Notes: a model not told the origin generated them from the sequence alone. Shown: positions 1 through 8,431, counted from the first letter of the stretch. The stretch: 64,000 nt of DNA from Sphingomonas_R arantia (GCF_042682045.1 NZ_JBHUGS010000002.1:1054001-1118000); one strand, 5' to 3'. Translations and numbers: made by a program.

Positions 1-289
1 GCATCGGATCGCCCTGCACCAGCCGGATCAGCCGCCCGACCAGCGGATCGAACAGCCCGGTGTCGGTCATGGTGGAGAAAAACAGGATCGCGAACAGCAA
101 CATGACGCCGGTCGGCGCCAGGTTCTTGATCCCGTCGATCATCATGTCGCCCAGGCCCGCGGCCTGACCGGCGACGACGCCGAAGATCGTGGGAATGACG
201 ATCAGCGCGACCAGCGGCGTCATCCGCTTGGTCATGATCAGCGTCATGAATGTGGCGACCATCAGGAAGCCAAGCAAAGCCAGGTTCAT
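1..289 (-). CDS. CitMHS-family citrate/metal-citrate transporter, N-terminal part
   Basis: The start codon is at 289 and the gene runs off the left edge, leaving about 96 residues. The visible part starts MNLALLGFLMVATFMTLIM and has alternating hydrophobic helices with TKRMTPLVALIV and a later GLFDPLVGRLIRLVQGDP segment. This matches the N-terminus of CitMHS symporters, inner-membrane carriers that import citrate, often complexed with a divalent metal, with protons. It is the last visible gene of a minus-strand series behind an outer-membrane porin and a periplasmic binding protein, so all three probably serve uptake of one organic anion. Substrate is inferred from family and context only. 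Confidence 0.75.
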   Translation of the reverse strand, partial: MNLALLGFLMVATFMTLIMTKRMTPLVALIVIPTIFGVVAGQAAGLGDMMIDGIKNLAPTGVMLLFAILFFSTMTDTGLFDPLVGRLIRLVQGDPM

Positions 290-344
290 GCGAACGATCC
301 TTGAAGGAAGGTCAGGAGCAGCGGATTTCGTGCAGCGAGCGGCA

Positions 345-1832
345 TCAGAAGGTGACCGCGACCCGCGCGCTCAGCGTCTCGCCCTCGTCGCCGCCGGTGT
401 AATCGCCGGTGCGGTTGTTGGTGTACCAGTGGATGCCGTTCAGCTGCAGGCGGGTGAAGCTGTTCAGGTACCAGTTCACGCCCACCGTCGCCGCCCAGCC
501 GCGCCCGCCGGTCAGCAGGTCGGTCTGGTCGAGGTCCTCGTACCGCGCGGTCAGCTCGATCGCGCCGGGGCCGCCGTCGAACGTCGGGCGCTTCACCTTC
601 GGCTGCCCGAACGCGCCGAGCCGCGGGTTGTACGGCGGCAGGTCGCCCGTGATGAAGAACCCGCCCGACACGCTCCACGCCTTGCTGGTGAAGTCCGGCC
701 GCCCGCCGTCGAGCTGGGCGTCGCGCCGCCCCGCCTCCGCCATGATCCACACCGGCCCGCGATACCCGCCCAGTTCCAGCCCGTATCCGGTCGTCCCCCG
801 GCCGCCAAGCAACGGCCCGGTCGACACGCGCAGCGCGCCGTTGAACCGCCCGCCGATCACCGTGTTGCGGGTCAGCGTCGTCGCCGCCGGGGAGAGCGAT
901 TCGTCGAAGCCCCACGCGCCCAGATGCAGCACCGCATTGTCGGTCTTGATCGGGTTCCAGTGCGCGCGCGCCAGGAATGTCCGCCCGTCGCTCACCGTCT
1001 GCGTGCCGTCCACCCGGTCGCCAGTGACCGTCAGCGAGGCATGGCCCGTCTTCCAGAACAGCCGCGGCATGATGCCGATGCCGTAGAAACCGCGCTGCGG
1101 GATGATCGCGGTGGCGACCGTCGTGCGTTCCAGGAACGGCGTCGAATCCGATCCCGTCGACCCTTCGAACCCGCGGTCGTTGAACAGATGCCCGGCGCGT
1201 ACGTCATATTCGAGCCCCGGCGAGATCCGGTTGCGCCAGCCCATGAACGCGGTCACGACATCGACCTCGTTCTCCGAAAAATCGGCTTCCATCTGGTAGA
1301 AGAAATGCGTGCCGACGCCGCCTTCGAGGCCGAGGCGCAGCGCGCGCATACCGGTCGTGGTCAGGTTGCGACCGTCCGATTTCGACCCGAACGAGCTGCT
1401 GACATCGGCCAGGATGCGCCCGCGCGGCTTGAACGTATAGACGCCGTCCGCCGAATGGAACACCGGCAGGCCCGACCCCCATTCGGTCGTGACACCCGAT
1501 GGATTTTCGCGCGCCGCGATCGCCTGCGCCACGTTGCGCTCCGCGGGTCCCGGCGGGGCCAGCTGCGGCGCGAACGGCACGGTCCGGCGCTGCTCGGGCG
1601 TTGCCTGCGCGACCTGTGTCGGCGCCGCCTGCGCCGCCGGAACGGGCACGGGCGCTGCCGCGGCCGCCGCCTGCTGCCCCTCCAACCGGTCGAGCCGCGC
1701 CTGCAACGTCGCGATCTGCGCCGCCTGCGCCTGCACCAGGCGGGCGAGTTCCGCCGCATCGGGCGTCTGGGCGAGCGAAGGGGTGGCAAGAGCGAGCGCG
1801 AGCAGCCCACAACCGGTACGCAACAGGATCAT
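345..1832 (-). CDS. OprP/OprO-type outer-membrane porin
   Basis: A 495-residue protein with a signal peptide (residues 1 to about 21, ending LATPSLAQ), then a short coiled coil (about 25-55, ending LDRLEGQQ), an Ala/Pro-rich linker and a long amphipathic beta-rich domain ending in the outer-membrane-type terminus LSARVAVTF with a C-terminal Phe. This is the architecture of the phosphate-selective porin O/P family, trimeric barrels that pass anions; many members handle substrates other than phosphate. Its start overlaps the stop of the upstream binding-protein gene by 4 bp, so the two are translationally coupled. The neighbouring CitMHS carrier and TctDE-like regulators suggest citrate or a related carboxylate as the solute. 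Confidence 0.8.
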   Translation of the reverse strand: MILLRTGCGLLALALATPSLAQTPDAAELARLVQAQAAQIATLQARLDRLEGQQAAAAAAPVPVPAAQAAPTQVAQATPEQRRTVPFAPQLAPPGPAERNVAQAIAARENPSGVTTEWGSGLPVFHSADGVYTFKPRGRILADVSSSFGSKSDGRNLTTTGMRALRLGLEGGVGTHFFYQMEADFSENEVDVVTAFMGWRNRISPGLEYDVRAGHLFNDRGFEGSTGSDSTPFLERTTVATAIIPQRGFYGIGIMPRLFWKTGHASLTVTGDRVDGTQTVSDGRTFLARAHWNPIKTDNAVLHLGAWGFDESLSPAATTLTRNTVIGGRFNGALRVSTGPLLGGRGTTGYGLELGGYRGPVWIMAEAGRRDAQLDGGRPDFTSKAWSVSGGFFITGDLPPYNPRLGAFGQPKVKRPTFDGGPGAIELTARYEDLDQTDLLTGGRGWAATVGVNWYLNSFTRLQLNGIHWYTNNRTGDYTGGDEGETLSARVAVTF

Positions 1833-2911
1833 CGGGAAACTCCGGAAAGGATCGCCTGCCAGTCGCGCAGGAAGCGCTGGCGGGTGATGCGGTCGAGATA
1901 AACGAGAAGTTGCGGCCCCACGCGGATCGGCCGGGCCTGCGCCGCGGGCATCCGCCGCGCGGGCACGTCGGTCCGCACGGGCCAGAGGCTCCGTTCCGCC
2001 AGCAACGACTGGCCACGGCGCGACAACAGGAAATCGAGGAACAGCTTGGCCGCCGCCGGCGCGCGCGCATCGGCGGCGATGAACGCGATCCGCGACGTCA
2101 CGATCGTATAGTCGCGCGGCAGGACCACGCCGATCCGCGGATCGCGCTTCGCCCGTTCCAAGGCATAGGACCCGATCACATTGTACGCGATCGCCTGCCG
2201 CCCCTCCGCGACCGCCGCCAGCATCGGCTCGGTCCGTGCGACCAGCACGGGCTTCGTCGCGGCGATGGCGGACAGCAACGCCCGGCTGTCACGCGTGATC
2301 GCCATGTCCTCGGACAGGTACAGATACCCGACGTCGGACTGCCGCGGGTCGAACGTCGTCACCCGCCCGGTGAACTGCGCCCGCCGACGACGGAGCAGCG
2401 CCTCCAGCCCGGCATGGTCGCGCGGCATCGCCGCGTCGGGGATCAACCGGCGGTTATACGCGATGCCGATCGGCTCCGCGGTCACGCCGTACCCCATGCT
2501 CTTCCACACCGCCTGCGCCGGCAATGCGGGCTTTTCCGGGCTGGCATAGGCCTGCGCATAACCGTCGTTGATCAGCTTCACCTGCAGGTTCATCGCCGAC
2601 GACCACACCAGGTCCGCCGACGGCCGCCGCGCGCGCCGTTCCGCCGTCACCCGGCGGTAGATTTCGGTCGAACCCAGATCGGCATAGCGCACCGCGATGC
2701 CCGGATAGGCCCGCCGGAACGCCGCCACGACACCCACCAGCTCCGCCCGGTCGGCATTGCCGTAGACGGTCAGCCCGCGTTCGGCCTGCGCCGCGGCGAT
2801 CAGCGCGTCATAGGATCGGGGATAACCCGCCGGACGCTCGGCGGCATGAGCAGGTATGGCTGTGACAGCCGTCACCCCCGCCATCGCAATCGTCAGACTA
2901 AGGATTCGCAT
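1829..2911 (-). CDS. periplasmic solute-binding protein, PgtC/AfuA-like
   Basis: A 360-residue extracellular binding protein. The chosen start (MRILSLTIAMAG) gives a clean signal peptide ending PAHAAE, with a GGAG ribosome site just upstream. The mature part has the periplasmic-binding fold type seen in Fe3+/phosphosugar binding proteins: LTVYGNADRAEL near the N-terminus, VVAAFRRAYPGIAVRY, and a C-terminal FLDFLLSRRGQSLL segment. No ABC permease or ATPase gene is adjacent. Instead it lies back to back with a two-component pair, as PgtC does with PgtAB, so it may be a ligand sensor for the kinase rather than a transporter subunit. That role is an inference; ordinary binding protein for a distant ABC system remains possible. 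Confidence 0.7.
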   Translation of the reverse strand: MRILSLTIAMAGVTAVTAIPAHAAERPAGYPRSYDALIAAAQAERGLTVYGNADRAELVGVVAAFRRAYPGIAVRYADLGSTEIYRRVTAERRARRPSADLVWSSAMNLQVKLINDGYAQAYASPEKPALPAQAVWKSMGYGVTAEPIGIAYNRRLIPDAAMPRDHAGLEALLRRRRAQFTGRVTTFDPRQSDVGYLYLSEDMAITRDSRALLSAIAATKPVLVARTEPMLAAVAEGRQAIAYNVIGSYALERAKRDPRIGVVLPRDYTIVTSRIAFIAADARAPAAAKLFLDFLLSRRGQSLLAERSLWPVRTDVPARRMPAAQARPIRVGPQLLVYLDRITRQRFLRDWQAILSGVSR

Positions 2912-3005
2912 CCCGGCTCCTCTCGCTTTTCCGCTTCTGTGATCGGATAAGCCCATGGATGCGATACGCGCCCGACCTGTCAGGAACCTTTCACCGCGGG
3001 CCACC

Positions 3006-3671
3006 ATGCGCGTCCTGATGATCGAGGACGATGCGGCGCTCGCGCGCAGCATCGCGACCCTGCTGCGCGCCGGCGGCCACGCGGTCGATCACTGCACGGG
3101 TGGCGAGGAGGCGCTGACGCTCGTCTCGGGCGAACCCTATGCGGTCGTGATCCTCGACGTCGGCCTGCCCGGCATCGACGGCTTCACGGTGCTCGAACGG
3201 CTCCGCCGGCGCGGCGATCGTGTCCCCGTCCTCATGCTCACCGCGCGCGACGGGCTGGACGACCGGGTCCGCGGGCTCGATCTCGGCGCGGACGACTATC
3301 TCCGCAAGCCGTTCGATCCGGAGGAGCTGGAGGCGCGCGTCCGGGCGCTCGGCCGGCGGCGCGGCGGCGATCCGGTGCCCGTCGTCACGATCGGCGCGCT
3401 GACCCTCAACCGCTCGACCGGCCAGGCCGACGTCGCCGGCCGCCCGCTCGCGCTCCGCCGTCGCGAATGGGCGGTGCTCGACGCGCTCGCCACCCGCGCG
3501 GGGCAGGTCGTGCCGCGCGAACTGCTGCTGGCAGAGGTGTTCGGCTATGACGAACCGGTCGGCCCCAACGCGATCGAGGTCCACGTCACCCGGCTGCGCA
3601 GCAAGCTCGGCAGCGCCGGCCCGCAGATCCGCACGATCCGCGGCGTCGGCTACCTGATCGACGCCGGATGA
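3006..3671 (+). CDS. OmpR-family response regulator, TctD/QseB-like
   Basis: A 221-residue regulator starting MRVLMIEDDAALARS. The receiver domain covers residues 1 to about 115, with acidic pocket ED at 7-9, phospho-acceptor Asp51 in VVILDVGLPG and the conserved Lys in DDYLRKPFDPEE. A winged-helix DNA-binding domain follows, ending in the typical IRTIRGVGYLI. A longer reading frame from 2955 exists, but the family N-terminus fixes the start at 3006. The stop overlaps the start of the histidine kinase gene (ATGA). It is divergent from the binding protein-porin-transporter series, which is its most likely target. Confidence 0.9.
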   Translation: MRVLMIEDDAALARSIATLLRAGGHAVDHCTGGEEALTLVSGEPYAVVILDVGLPGIDGFTVLERLRRRGDRVPVLMLTARDGLDDRVRGLDLGADDYLRKPFDPEELEARVRALGRRRGGDPVPVVTIGALTLNRSTGQADVAGRPLALRRREWAVLDALATRAGQVVPRELLLAEVFGYDEPVGPNAIEVHVTRLRSKLGSAGPQIRTIRGVGYLIDAG

Positions 3672-5044
3672 ACGCGCCGCCGCCGCGCCATGCCGTCGCC
3701 CTCCGCACCCGCTTGCTCGTGTCGATGCTCGGTCCGCTGCTGCTCGTCGCGGTCCTGCTCGGCCTCGCCGGTGCCACGCTGATCGCCGATGTCGTACGCC
3801 GCACCAACGACCGCGTCCTCGGCGGCGCGCTCGGCGCCATCGCCGAAACCGTCCAGGTCGAACGCGGCGAGGTCACGCTCGACCTGCCGCCCGCCGCGTT
3901 CGGGATGCTGGAGAACAGCGAGCGCGACAACGTCTATTACCGGATCGGCGTCGGGCGCGAGCTGCTCACCGGCTATGCCGACCTGCCCGCCCCTCGGCCG
4001 GAAGACCTCGCGATCGATCAGCCGCGCTTCCGTTTCGCCCCCTATCGCGGCCAACGCATCCGCATTGCCGAGGTTCGCCGCGCGCTACCTGCGATCGACC
4101 AACCGGTGATCGTCCAGGTCGCCGAAACGCTCGACGGCCGCCGCGCGCTCACCCGCCGGCTGATGTTCGCGCTGCTGGTGGGTGAGGTCGCGCTGGTCGG
4201 CATCGCCGTGCTGCTGCTCCGCCCCGCGCTCGGCTGGAGCCTCCGCCCGCTCGCCCGGCTGCGCGGCGCGGTGGAGGCGCGCGACGGCCCCGCCACGCCC
4301 GATCTCTCGCCGCTCGATCCCGGCCCGCTCCCGCTCGAACTGCGCCCGCTCGCGCAGGCGTTCGACCGGCTCCTGGCGCAGCTCGACACCGCCACCGCCG
4401 CCACCCGGCGCTTCACCGCCGACGCCTCGCACCAAATGCGCACCCCGCTTGCGGTGCTGAAGGTCCAGGTCGCACTCGCCCGTCGCGGCTCACAACCGGC
4501 ACTGGACGAGATCGCCGACGCCAGCGCCCGCCTCGAACGCCTGCTGACCCAGCTACTGGCCTTGGCCCGCGCCGAGGACGCGGGCGCCGCCGCCCCGCTC
4601 GAACAGGTCGACCTGCGCGAGGTCGCGGTCCGCGTCATCAGCCGCAAGATCGGCCAGGCCATCGCCGCCGACGTCGAACTCATTCTCGACGCCGCCGACG
4701 CGCCCACGATGATCACCGGCCACCGCACGCTGATCGTCGAGATCCTGAGCAACCTCGTCGACAACGCGATCCGCTACAACCACCGCGGTGGGCTCGTCAC
4801 GGTCGCGATCACGCCCGACGACGCCGCCACCACGCTGTCGGTGCAGGACGATGGCCCCGGCATCCCGGCCGCCGACCGCGACCGCGTCTTCGACCGGTTC
4901 ATCCGGCTTGGCCGCGGCGACGGTCCGGAGGGCAGCGGCCTCGGCCTCGCGGTCGTGCGCTCCGCCGCGGCCCGCACCGGGGCGACGATCACGCTGGACG
5001 ACGCGCACCCCGGCCTGATCGCGCGCCTCCGTTTCGATCGATAG
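3668..5044 (+). CDS. sensor histidine kinase, TctE/QseC-like
   Basis: A 458-residue membrane kinase. One membrane helix lies at about 13-40 and a second at about 165-185, enclosing a periplasmic sensor domain of about 120 residues of the TctE N-terminal type. A HAMP-like linker is followed by the phospho-acceptor His255 in DASHQMRTPLAVL, then a HATPase domain with an N box (LSNLVDNAIRYN), a G1 box (VQDDGPGIP) and a G2 box (GSGLGLAVV). It is translationally coupled to the preceding response regulator. Members of this group sense tricarboxylates or other anions, which fits the porin, binding protein and CitMHS carrier opposite. Confidence 0.9.
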   Translation: MNAPPPRHAVALRTRLLVSMLGPLLLVAVLLGLAGATLIADVVRRTNDRVLGGALGAIAETVQVERGEVTLDLPPAAFGMLENSERDNVYYRIGVGRELLTGYADLPAPRPEDLAIDQPRFRFAPYRGQRIRIAEVRRALPAIDQPVIVQVAETLDGRRALTRRLMFALLVGEVALVGIAVLLLRPALGWSLRPLARLRGAVEARDGPATPDLSPLDPGPLPLELRPLAQAFDRLLAQLDTATAATRRFTADASHQMRTPLAVLKVQVALARRGSQPALDEIADASARLERLLTQLLALARAEDAGAAAPLEQVDLREVAVRVISRKIGQAIAADVELILDAADAPTMITGHRTLIVEILSNLVDNAIRYNHRGGLVTVAITPDDAATTLSVQDDGPGIPAADRDRVFDRFIRLGRGDGPEGSGLGLAVVRSAAARTGATITLDDAHPGLIARLRFDR

Positions 5045-5047
5045 GGC

Positions 5048-5290
5048 TCAGCTGGGATGCGCGGCACTGTCCAGCGCATCGTCGCCGCTCTCGGTCGGCA
5101 TCGCGTCCGTCGTCGGCGCGCCGGAAACGCCCTCGTTCAGCACCGGCCCGTCCCTTAGTGCCGCATTCTCCGCCAGGATCATCTGCTCGTACGCGATCTC
5201 CAGGTCGGCCACGCCGGACCCGGTCGGCAGGATCGGCGGCAGGTCGATATACTCGCCGGGCTTCTCGTCTGGTGTACGCTCGTCGCTCAT
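5048..5290 (-). CDS. small acidic hypothetical protein
   Basis: An 80-residue acidic protein starting MSDERTPDEKPGEYIDLPP, with a good GGAG ribosome site just ahead of the start. No signal peptide, membrane helix or familiar domain is visible. Low complexity at both ends and a central helix-prone part (VADLEIAYEQMILAENAALR) suggest a small, partly disordered cytoplasmic protein. The gene converges on the histidine kinase, leaving only 3 bp between stops. I do not recognise the family. Confidence 0.55.
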   Translation of the reverse strand: MSDERTPDEKPGEYIDLPPILPTGSGVADLEIAYEQMILAENAALRDGPVLNEGVSGAPTTDAMPTESGDDALDSAAHPS

Positions 5291-5378
5291 CGCTCTCTCC
5301 TCATGGCGGGGTCGCCGCCGGGCGTGAACGCGCCGCCCAGCCTTTTCGTTCGCCCGATCCGCCACCATATCACAGCGT

Positions 5379-5768
5379 ATGGGAGGACGCGTCAAAGGCC
5401 GGGCCGGACTGGCGCAAGCGGAGGCCCGTTCAGCGCGCGAAACGGCGGTCCCCGCCTGCGCGCTGTGCGACCGCGCGCTCGGCACGCGCACCGAATGGCA
5501 CCACATCATCCCCAAGAGCCGCGGCGGCACCGAAACCGTTGCCGTCCACCCGATCTGCCACCGCGCGATCCACGCGAACGTCTCGAACCGCGATCTGGCG
5601 ACCCGCTTCCCCACGATCGACGCGCTTCGTGCCCGCGACGACATCGCCCGCTTCCTCCACTGGATCGCGAACAAACCGGCCGACTTCCACGCGCCGACCC
5701 GGAAAGCGTCTTCGATCGATGACTTAGGTCACCCCCTCAACGCGATTGCGACCACTAATAGACCCTGA
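5379..5768 (+). CDS. small HNH endonuclease-like protein
   Basis: A 129-residue protein with a zinc-ribbon-style HNH core: CALC near residue 28, then WHHIIPKSRGG, then HPICHRAIHA. The HH pair and the later His are the metal and catalytic positions of the HNH fold, and the Cys pairs (CALC and the Cys in PICH) would hold a structural zinc. The C-terminus (about 75-129) is short and helical. Small stand-alone HNH proteins of this kind are widespread in alphaproteobacteria and their cellular substrate is usually unknown. No restriction, phage or toxin partner is adjacent. Its 3' end lies only about 60 bp before the LOV-regulator gene. Confidence 0.75.
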   Translation: MGGRVKGRAGLAQAEARSARETAVPACALCDRALGTRTEWHHIIPKSRGGTETVAVHPICHRAIHANVSNRDLATRFPTIDALRARDDIARFLHWIANKPADFHAPTRKASSIDDLGHPLNAIATTNRP

Positions 5769-5829
5769 TCAATTGCCAGCGCGGCACAACGGGGGCAGTC
5801 TGTTGATGGGCAACGGGGAGATCAGGGGA

Positions 5830-6450
5830 ATGACAGTCGAGACCGACGCCAGGTCCGCTCGCCGTCTCGTCCGGCTGGTCAAGGACAGCCCGCTCCCGTC
5901 CGTCATCAGCGATCCGCGCTTGCCCGACAATCCTATCATCGCCTGCAACCAGCCCTTCTGCGACCTGACCGGCTACCCCGCGGACATGGTGCTCGGGCGC
6001 AACTGCCGTTTCCTCTCCGGCCCGTCGACCGAACCCTGGCTGTCGGAGGAGATCCGCCGCGGCGTGCGCGAACACAAGCCGGTGCTTGTCGAGATCCTGA
6101 ACTACAAGCGCGACGGACAGCCGTTCCGCAACGCGGTTCTAGTCGCGCCCTTGTACGACGAGGACGACCAGCTGCTCTACTTCCTGGGCTCGCAGCTGGA
6201 GATCGACACGCAGGCCGCCACCCCGACCAGCATGCGCCGGATCCGCGCCGCCGAACTGGTCAAGTCGCTTTCGCCGCGGCAAAGCCAGGTGCTGCGCTTC
6301 GTGGCACAGGGCTGGCTGAACAAGCAGATCGCGGCTGAACTCGGCCTGGCGGAAAAGACGGTGAAAATGCACCGCGCGATCCTGATGGAACGGCTCGGCC
6401 TTGCCACCACCGCCGACCTCATCCGGCTGGCGGTCGAAGCCGGACTTTAA
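5830..6450 (+). CDS. LOV-HTH blue-light transcription factor, EL222-like
   Basis: A 206-residue photoreceptor-regulator. The LOV (PAS-type) domain spans about 18-127 and holds the flavin motif GRNCRFLSGPST, with Cys59 the photoactive residue that forms the FMN-cysteinyl adduct in blue light. NYKRDGQPFRNAVLVAP and LLYFLGSQLEID are further flavin-pocket segments. A LuxR-type HTH domain follows (about 145-206: LSPRQSQVLRF, then LGLAEKTVKMHRAILM). Organisation and sequence closely follow Erythrobacter EL222, in which light releases the HTH to dimerise and bind DNA. I chose the start at 5830 for its GGGGAG ribosome site; an in-frame ATG at 5806 is possible. The rhodopsin gene downstream is the obvious candidate target. 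Confidence 0.93.
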   Translation: MTVETDARSARRLVRLVKDSPLPSVISDPRLPDNPIIACNQPFCDLTGYPADMVLGRNCRFLSGPSTEPWLSEEIRRGVREHKPVLVEILNYKRDGQPFRNAVLVAPLYDEDDQLLYFLGSQLEIDTQAATPTSMRRIRAAELVKSLSPRQSQVLRFVAQGWLNKQIAAELGLAEKTVKMHRAILMERLGLATTADLIRLAVEAGL

Positions 6451-6623
6451 TGATCTGCCCCGGTACGGCCCAAGGTCCGTATCGCGACGCGTCCCACGCG
6501 GGCGTACCACCTCCATCGACGCCGCAGCGACAGCCGCCACGAACGGAGATAACCCGACCTGTTCGCGGTTCCGGCTTGTGCAGCCCCGGAAGGACCGGCT
6601 GCCGCTGTGACGTCAACTCGGGT

Positions 6624-6635
6624 GGACCGAGGACC
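6624..6635. promoter_or_regulatory. candidate EL222-type LOV-HTH binding site upstream of rhodopsin
   Basis: GGACC-GA-GGACC lies 85 bp before the rhodopsin start. The EL222 consensus, as I remember it, is RGNCY-WW-RGNCY; this site matches all positions except one of the two central W bases. An 8-bp palindrome TGACGTCA lies just upstream at 6608-6615. The 270 bp between the LOV-HTH gene and the rhodopsin gene contain no convincing ORF, so this is probably the rhodopsin promoter region. The assignment is tentative. Confidence 0.4.
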
Positions 6636-6720
6636 GATGCGGCTTGTCGGCCATCGCCCCCGCAACAAAGCGGCCCCGCCGAAGCAGCGGGTCCGAGACA
6701 GTCAGGCGATGGAGGTCCCG

Positions 6721-7494
6721 ATGGACACAATTACACCGTTTCAGTTTTCGTTAGTTTACAACGCATTCTCGTTCACCTTTGCCACGATGGCCGCGACGAC
6801 GCTGTTCCTCTGGCTCTGCCGGTCGCAGGTCGCACCCGCCTATCGCACCGCGGTGACCATCTCCGGCCTCGTGACCGCGATCGCTGCCTATCACTACCTC
6901 CGTATCTTCGAGAGCTGGAACGCATCCTACACGCTTCAGAACGGCGTCATCGCGACCACCGGCTTCGCGTTCAACGACGCCTATCGCTACGTCGACTGGC
7001 TGCTCACCGTGCCGCTGCTGCTGATCGAACTCGTGCTCGTGATGCGCCTGTCGCCGGAAGAAACTTCGTCGAAGACGCTGCGTCTCGGCACCGCCGCCGC
7101 GCTGATGATCATCCTGGGCTACCCCGGCGAAATCGCGACCGACATCCCGACCCGCGCGATCTGGGGCACGCTGTCGTCGATCCCGTTCGTCTACATCGTC
7201 TGGGAACTGTTCAGCGGTCTCGGCAGCTCGGTCGCTTCGCAGCCCGCCGCCGCACAGGGTCTGGTCCGCAAGGCGCGCCTGCTGACCTTCGCATCGTGGG
7301 GCTTCTACCCGATCGTCTACATGGCGCCGTTCGCCGGTCTGACCGGTTCGACCGCGACCACGACGATCCAGCTGGGCTATACGATCGCCGACATCGTCGC
7401 GAAGGCGGGCGTCGGTATCCTGATCTACATGATCTCGGTCCGCAAATCGCAGGTGGAGAAGCACGACGCCCCTGCCTACGCCGAACGTTACTGA
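6721..7494 (+). CDS. xanthorhodopsin-like light-driven proton pump
   Basis: A 257-residue seven-helix microbial rhodopsin. The retinal Schiff-base lysine is Lys228 in IADIVAKAGVG. Helix C has the proton-pump triad Asp92-Thr96-Glu103 (YVDWLLTVPLLLIEL). His58 (AAYHYLRI) is the residue that partners the acceptor Asp in proteo- and xanthorhodopsins. Leu100 sits at the colour-tuning position and predicts green absorption. Gly149 (AIWGTLSSIPF) aligns with Gly156 of Salinibacter xanthorhodopsin, the small residue that lets a carotenoid antenna pack against retinal. The start at 6721 has GGAGG 5 bp upstream. The next gene makes retinal and the preceding one encodes a blue-light regulator. Confidence 0.95.
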   Translation: MDTITPFQFSLVYNAFSFTFATMAATTLFLWLCRSQVAPAYRTAVTISGLVTAIAAYHYLRIFESWNASYTLQNGVIATTGFAFNDAYRYVDWLLTVPLLLIELVLVMRLSPEETSSKTLRLGTAAALMIILGYPGEIATDIPTRAIWGTLSSIPFVYIVWELFSGLGSSVASQPAAAQGLVRKARLLTFASWGFYPIVYMAPFAGLTGSTATTTIQLGYTIADIVAKAGVGILIYMISVRKSQVEKHDAPAYAERY

Positions 7495-7513
7495 TCCCGT
7501 TCAGACGGCCGGC

Positions 7514-8431
7514 ATGACTGCCGCCGTCGCCGGACATCACGATCGCCGCGTCCACACCGGGCGCGGCGAAGTCGTGCGTCCGGCGTTCTGGATCGCCGCA
7601 CTGTTCGTCGGGATGGCACTCGCACTCGGCCTGCCGCTCGACGGGCCGACCGCCACGCTGATCGCGACCGGCGTCTTCGTCGTCGGCGGCATGCCGCACG
7701 GGGCCTACGACATCGCCCTGCTCTCCCGCGCGACCCGCCTCGGTCGTCGCGGGCTCGGCCTCGCACTCGGCGGTTATATCGCGATCGCCGCCGCGATAGC
7801 CGCGCTTTGGGTGGTGGCCCCGCTCCTCGCGCTCGTCCTGTTCCTGATTGTCGCCTCGGTCCATTTCGGTGAGGACTGGACGATGATCGAGGAGCCCCTG
7901 TTCAGGGTCGCCGCCGGCACCGCCATCCTGGCCGCCCCCGCGATCAGCCATTTCGACGATGTCGCCCGACTATTCATCGCGATGTCCGGCACGCCCTACG
8001 GCGCGACCGTTGCGCGCGCGCTGATCGCCGTTGCGCCGGTCGCGCTGCTGGTCACCATCGTCGGCATCGCGACCGCGTGGCGCGACGGCGCGCGCGCCTG
8101 GGCCGCCGCCACGACCGTCGCGATCGTCGGCCTGATCGTCGCGCCGCCGGTTGCCGGCTTCGCGCTGTTCTTCGTGTTCCTCCACTCCCCCCGCCACTTC
8201 GCGGAGGCGGGCACCGTACTGCACGGCCGGTCGCGCGGCTGGTGGATGGCGACCGGCGCGCTCATGTCCGCCGCCGCCATCCTCGGCTGGGTCCTGTTCG
8301 CCACCCTGCTGCGCGACCGCCTCACCCCCGACGACACCGCGCAGGCGTTCCAGCTGCTCGCCACCGTCGCCGTCCCGCACCTCGTTTTCTCGCGCTGGAT
8401 CGAGCGCCGCCTCGCCCGCGACGTCACTTGA
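7514..8431 (+). CDS. blh: beta-carotene 15,15'-dioxygenase, Brp/Blh family
   Basis: A 305-residue polytopic membrane enzyme that cleaves beta-carotene into two retinal molecules. Family motifs with likely iron-binding histidines are visible: GGMPHGAYD (His62), ASVHFGED, FLHSPRHF and VAVPHL. About eight hydrophobic helices alternate with short loops, as usual for the family, and the length is typical. The gene begins 19 bp after the rhodopsin stop and is surely in the same transcript, so chromophore and opsin are made together. No carotenoid biosynthesis genes are in the window; beta-carotene must come from elsewhere in the genome. Confidence 0.93.
   Translation: MTAAVAGHHDRRVHTGRGEVVRPAFWIAALFVGMALALGLPLDGPTATLIATGVFVVGGMPHGAYDIALLSRATRLGRRGLGLALGGYIAIAAAIAALWVVAPLLALVLFLIVASVHFGEDWTMIEEPLFRVAAGTAILAAPAISHFDDVARLFIAMSGTPYGATVARALIAVAPVALLVTIVGIATAWRDGARAWAAATTVAIVGLIVAPPVAGFALFFVFLHSPRHFAEAGTVLHGRSRGWWMATGALMSAAAILGWVLFATLLRDRLTPDDTAQAFQLLATVAVPHLVFSRWIERRLARDVT

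Noticed and set aside
5741..5765. Possible LOV-HTH autoregulatory site before the LOV gene
   Set aside because: Resembles the EL222 consensus only with an inserted base and a mismatch, and lies inside the HNH coding end.
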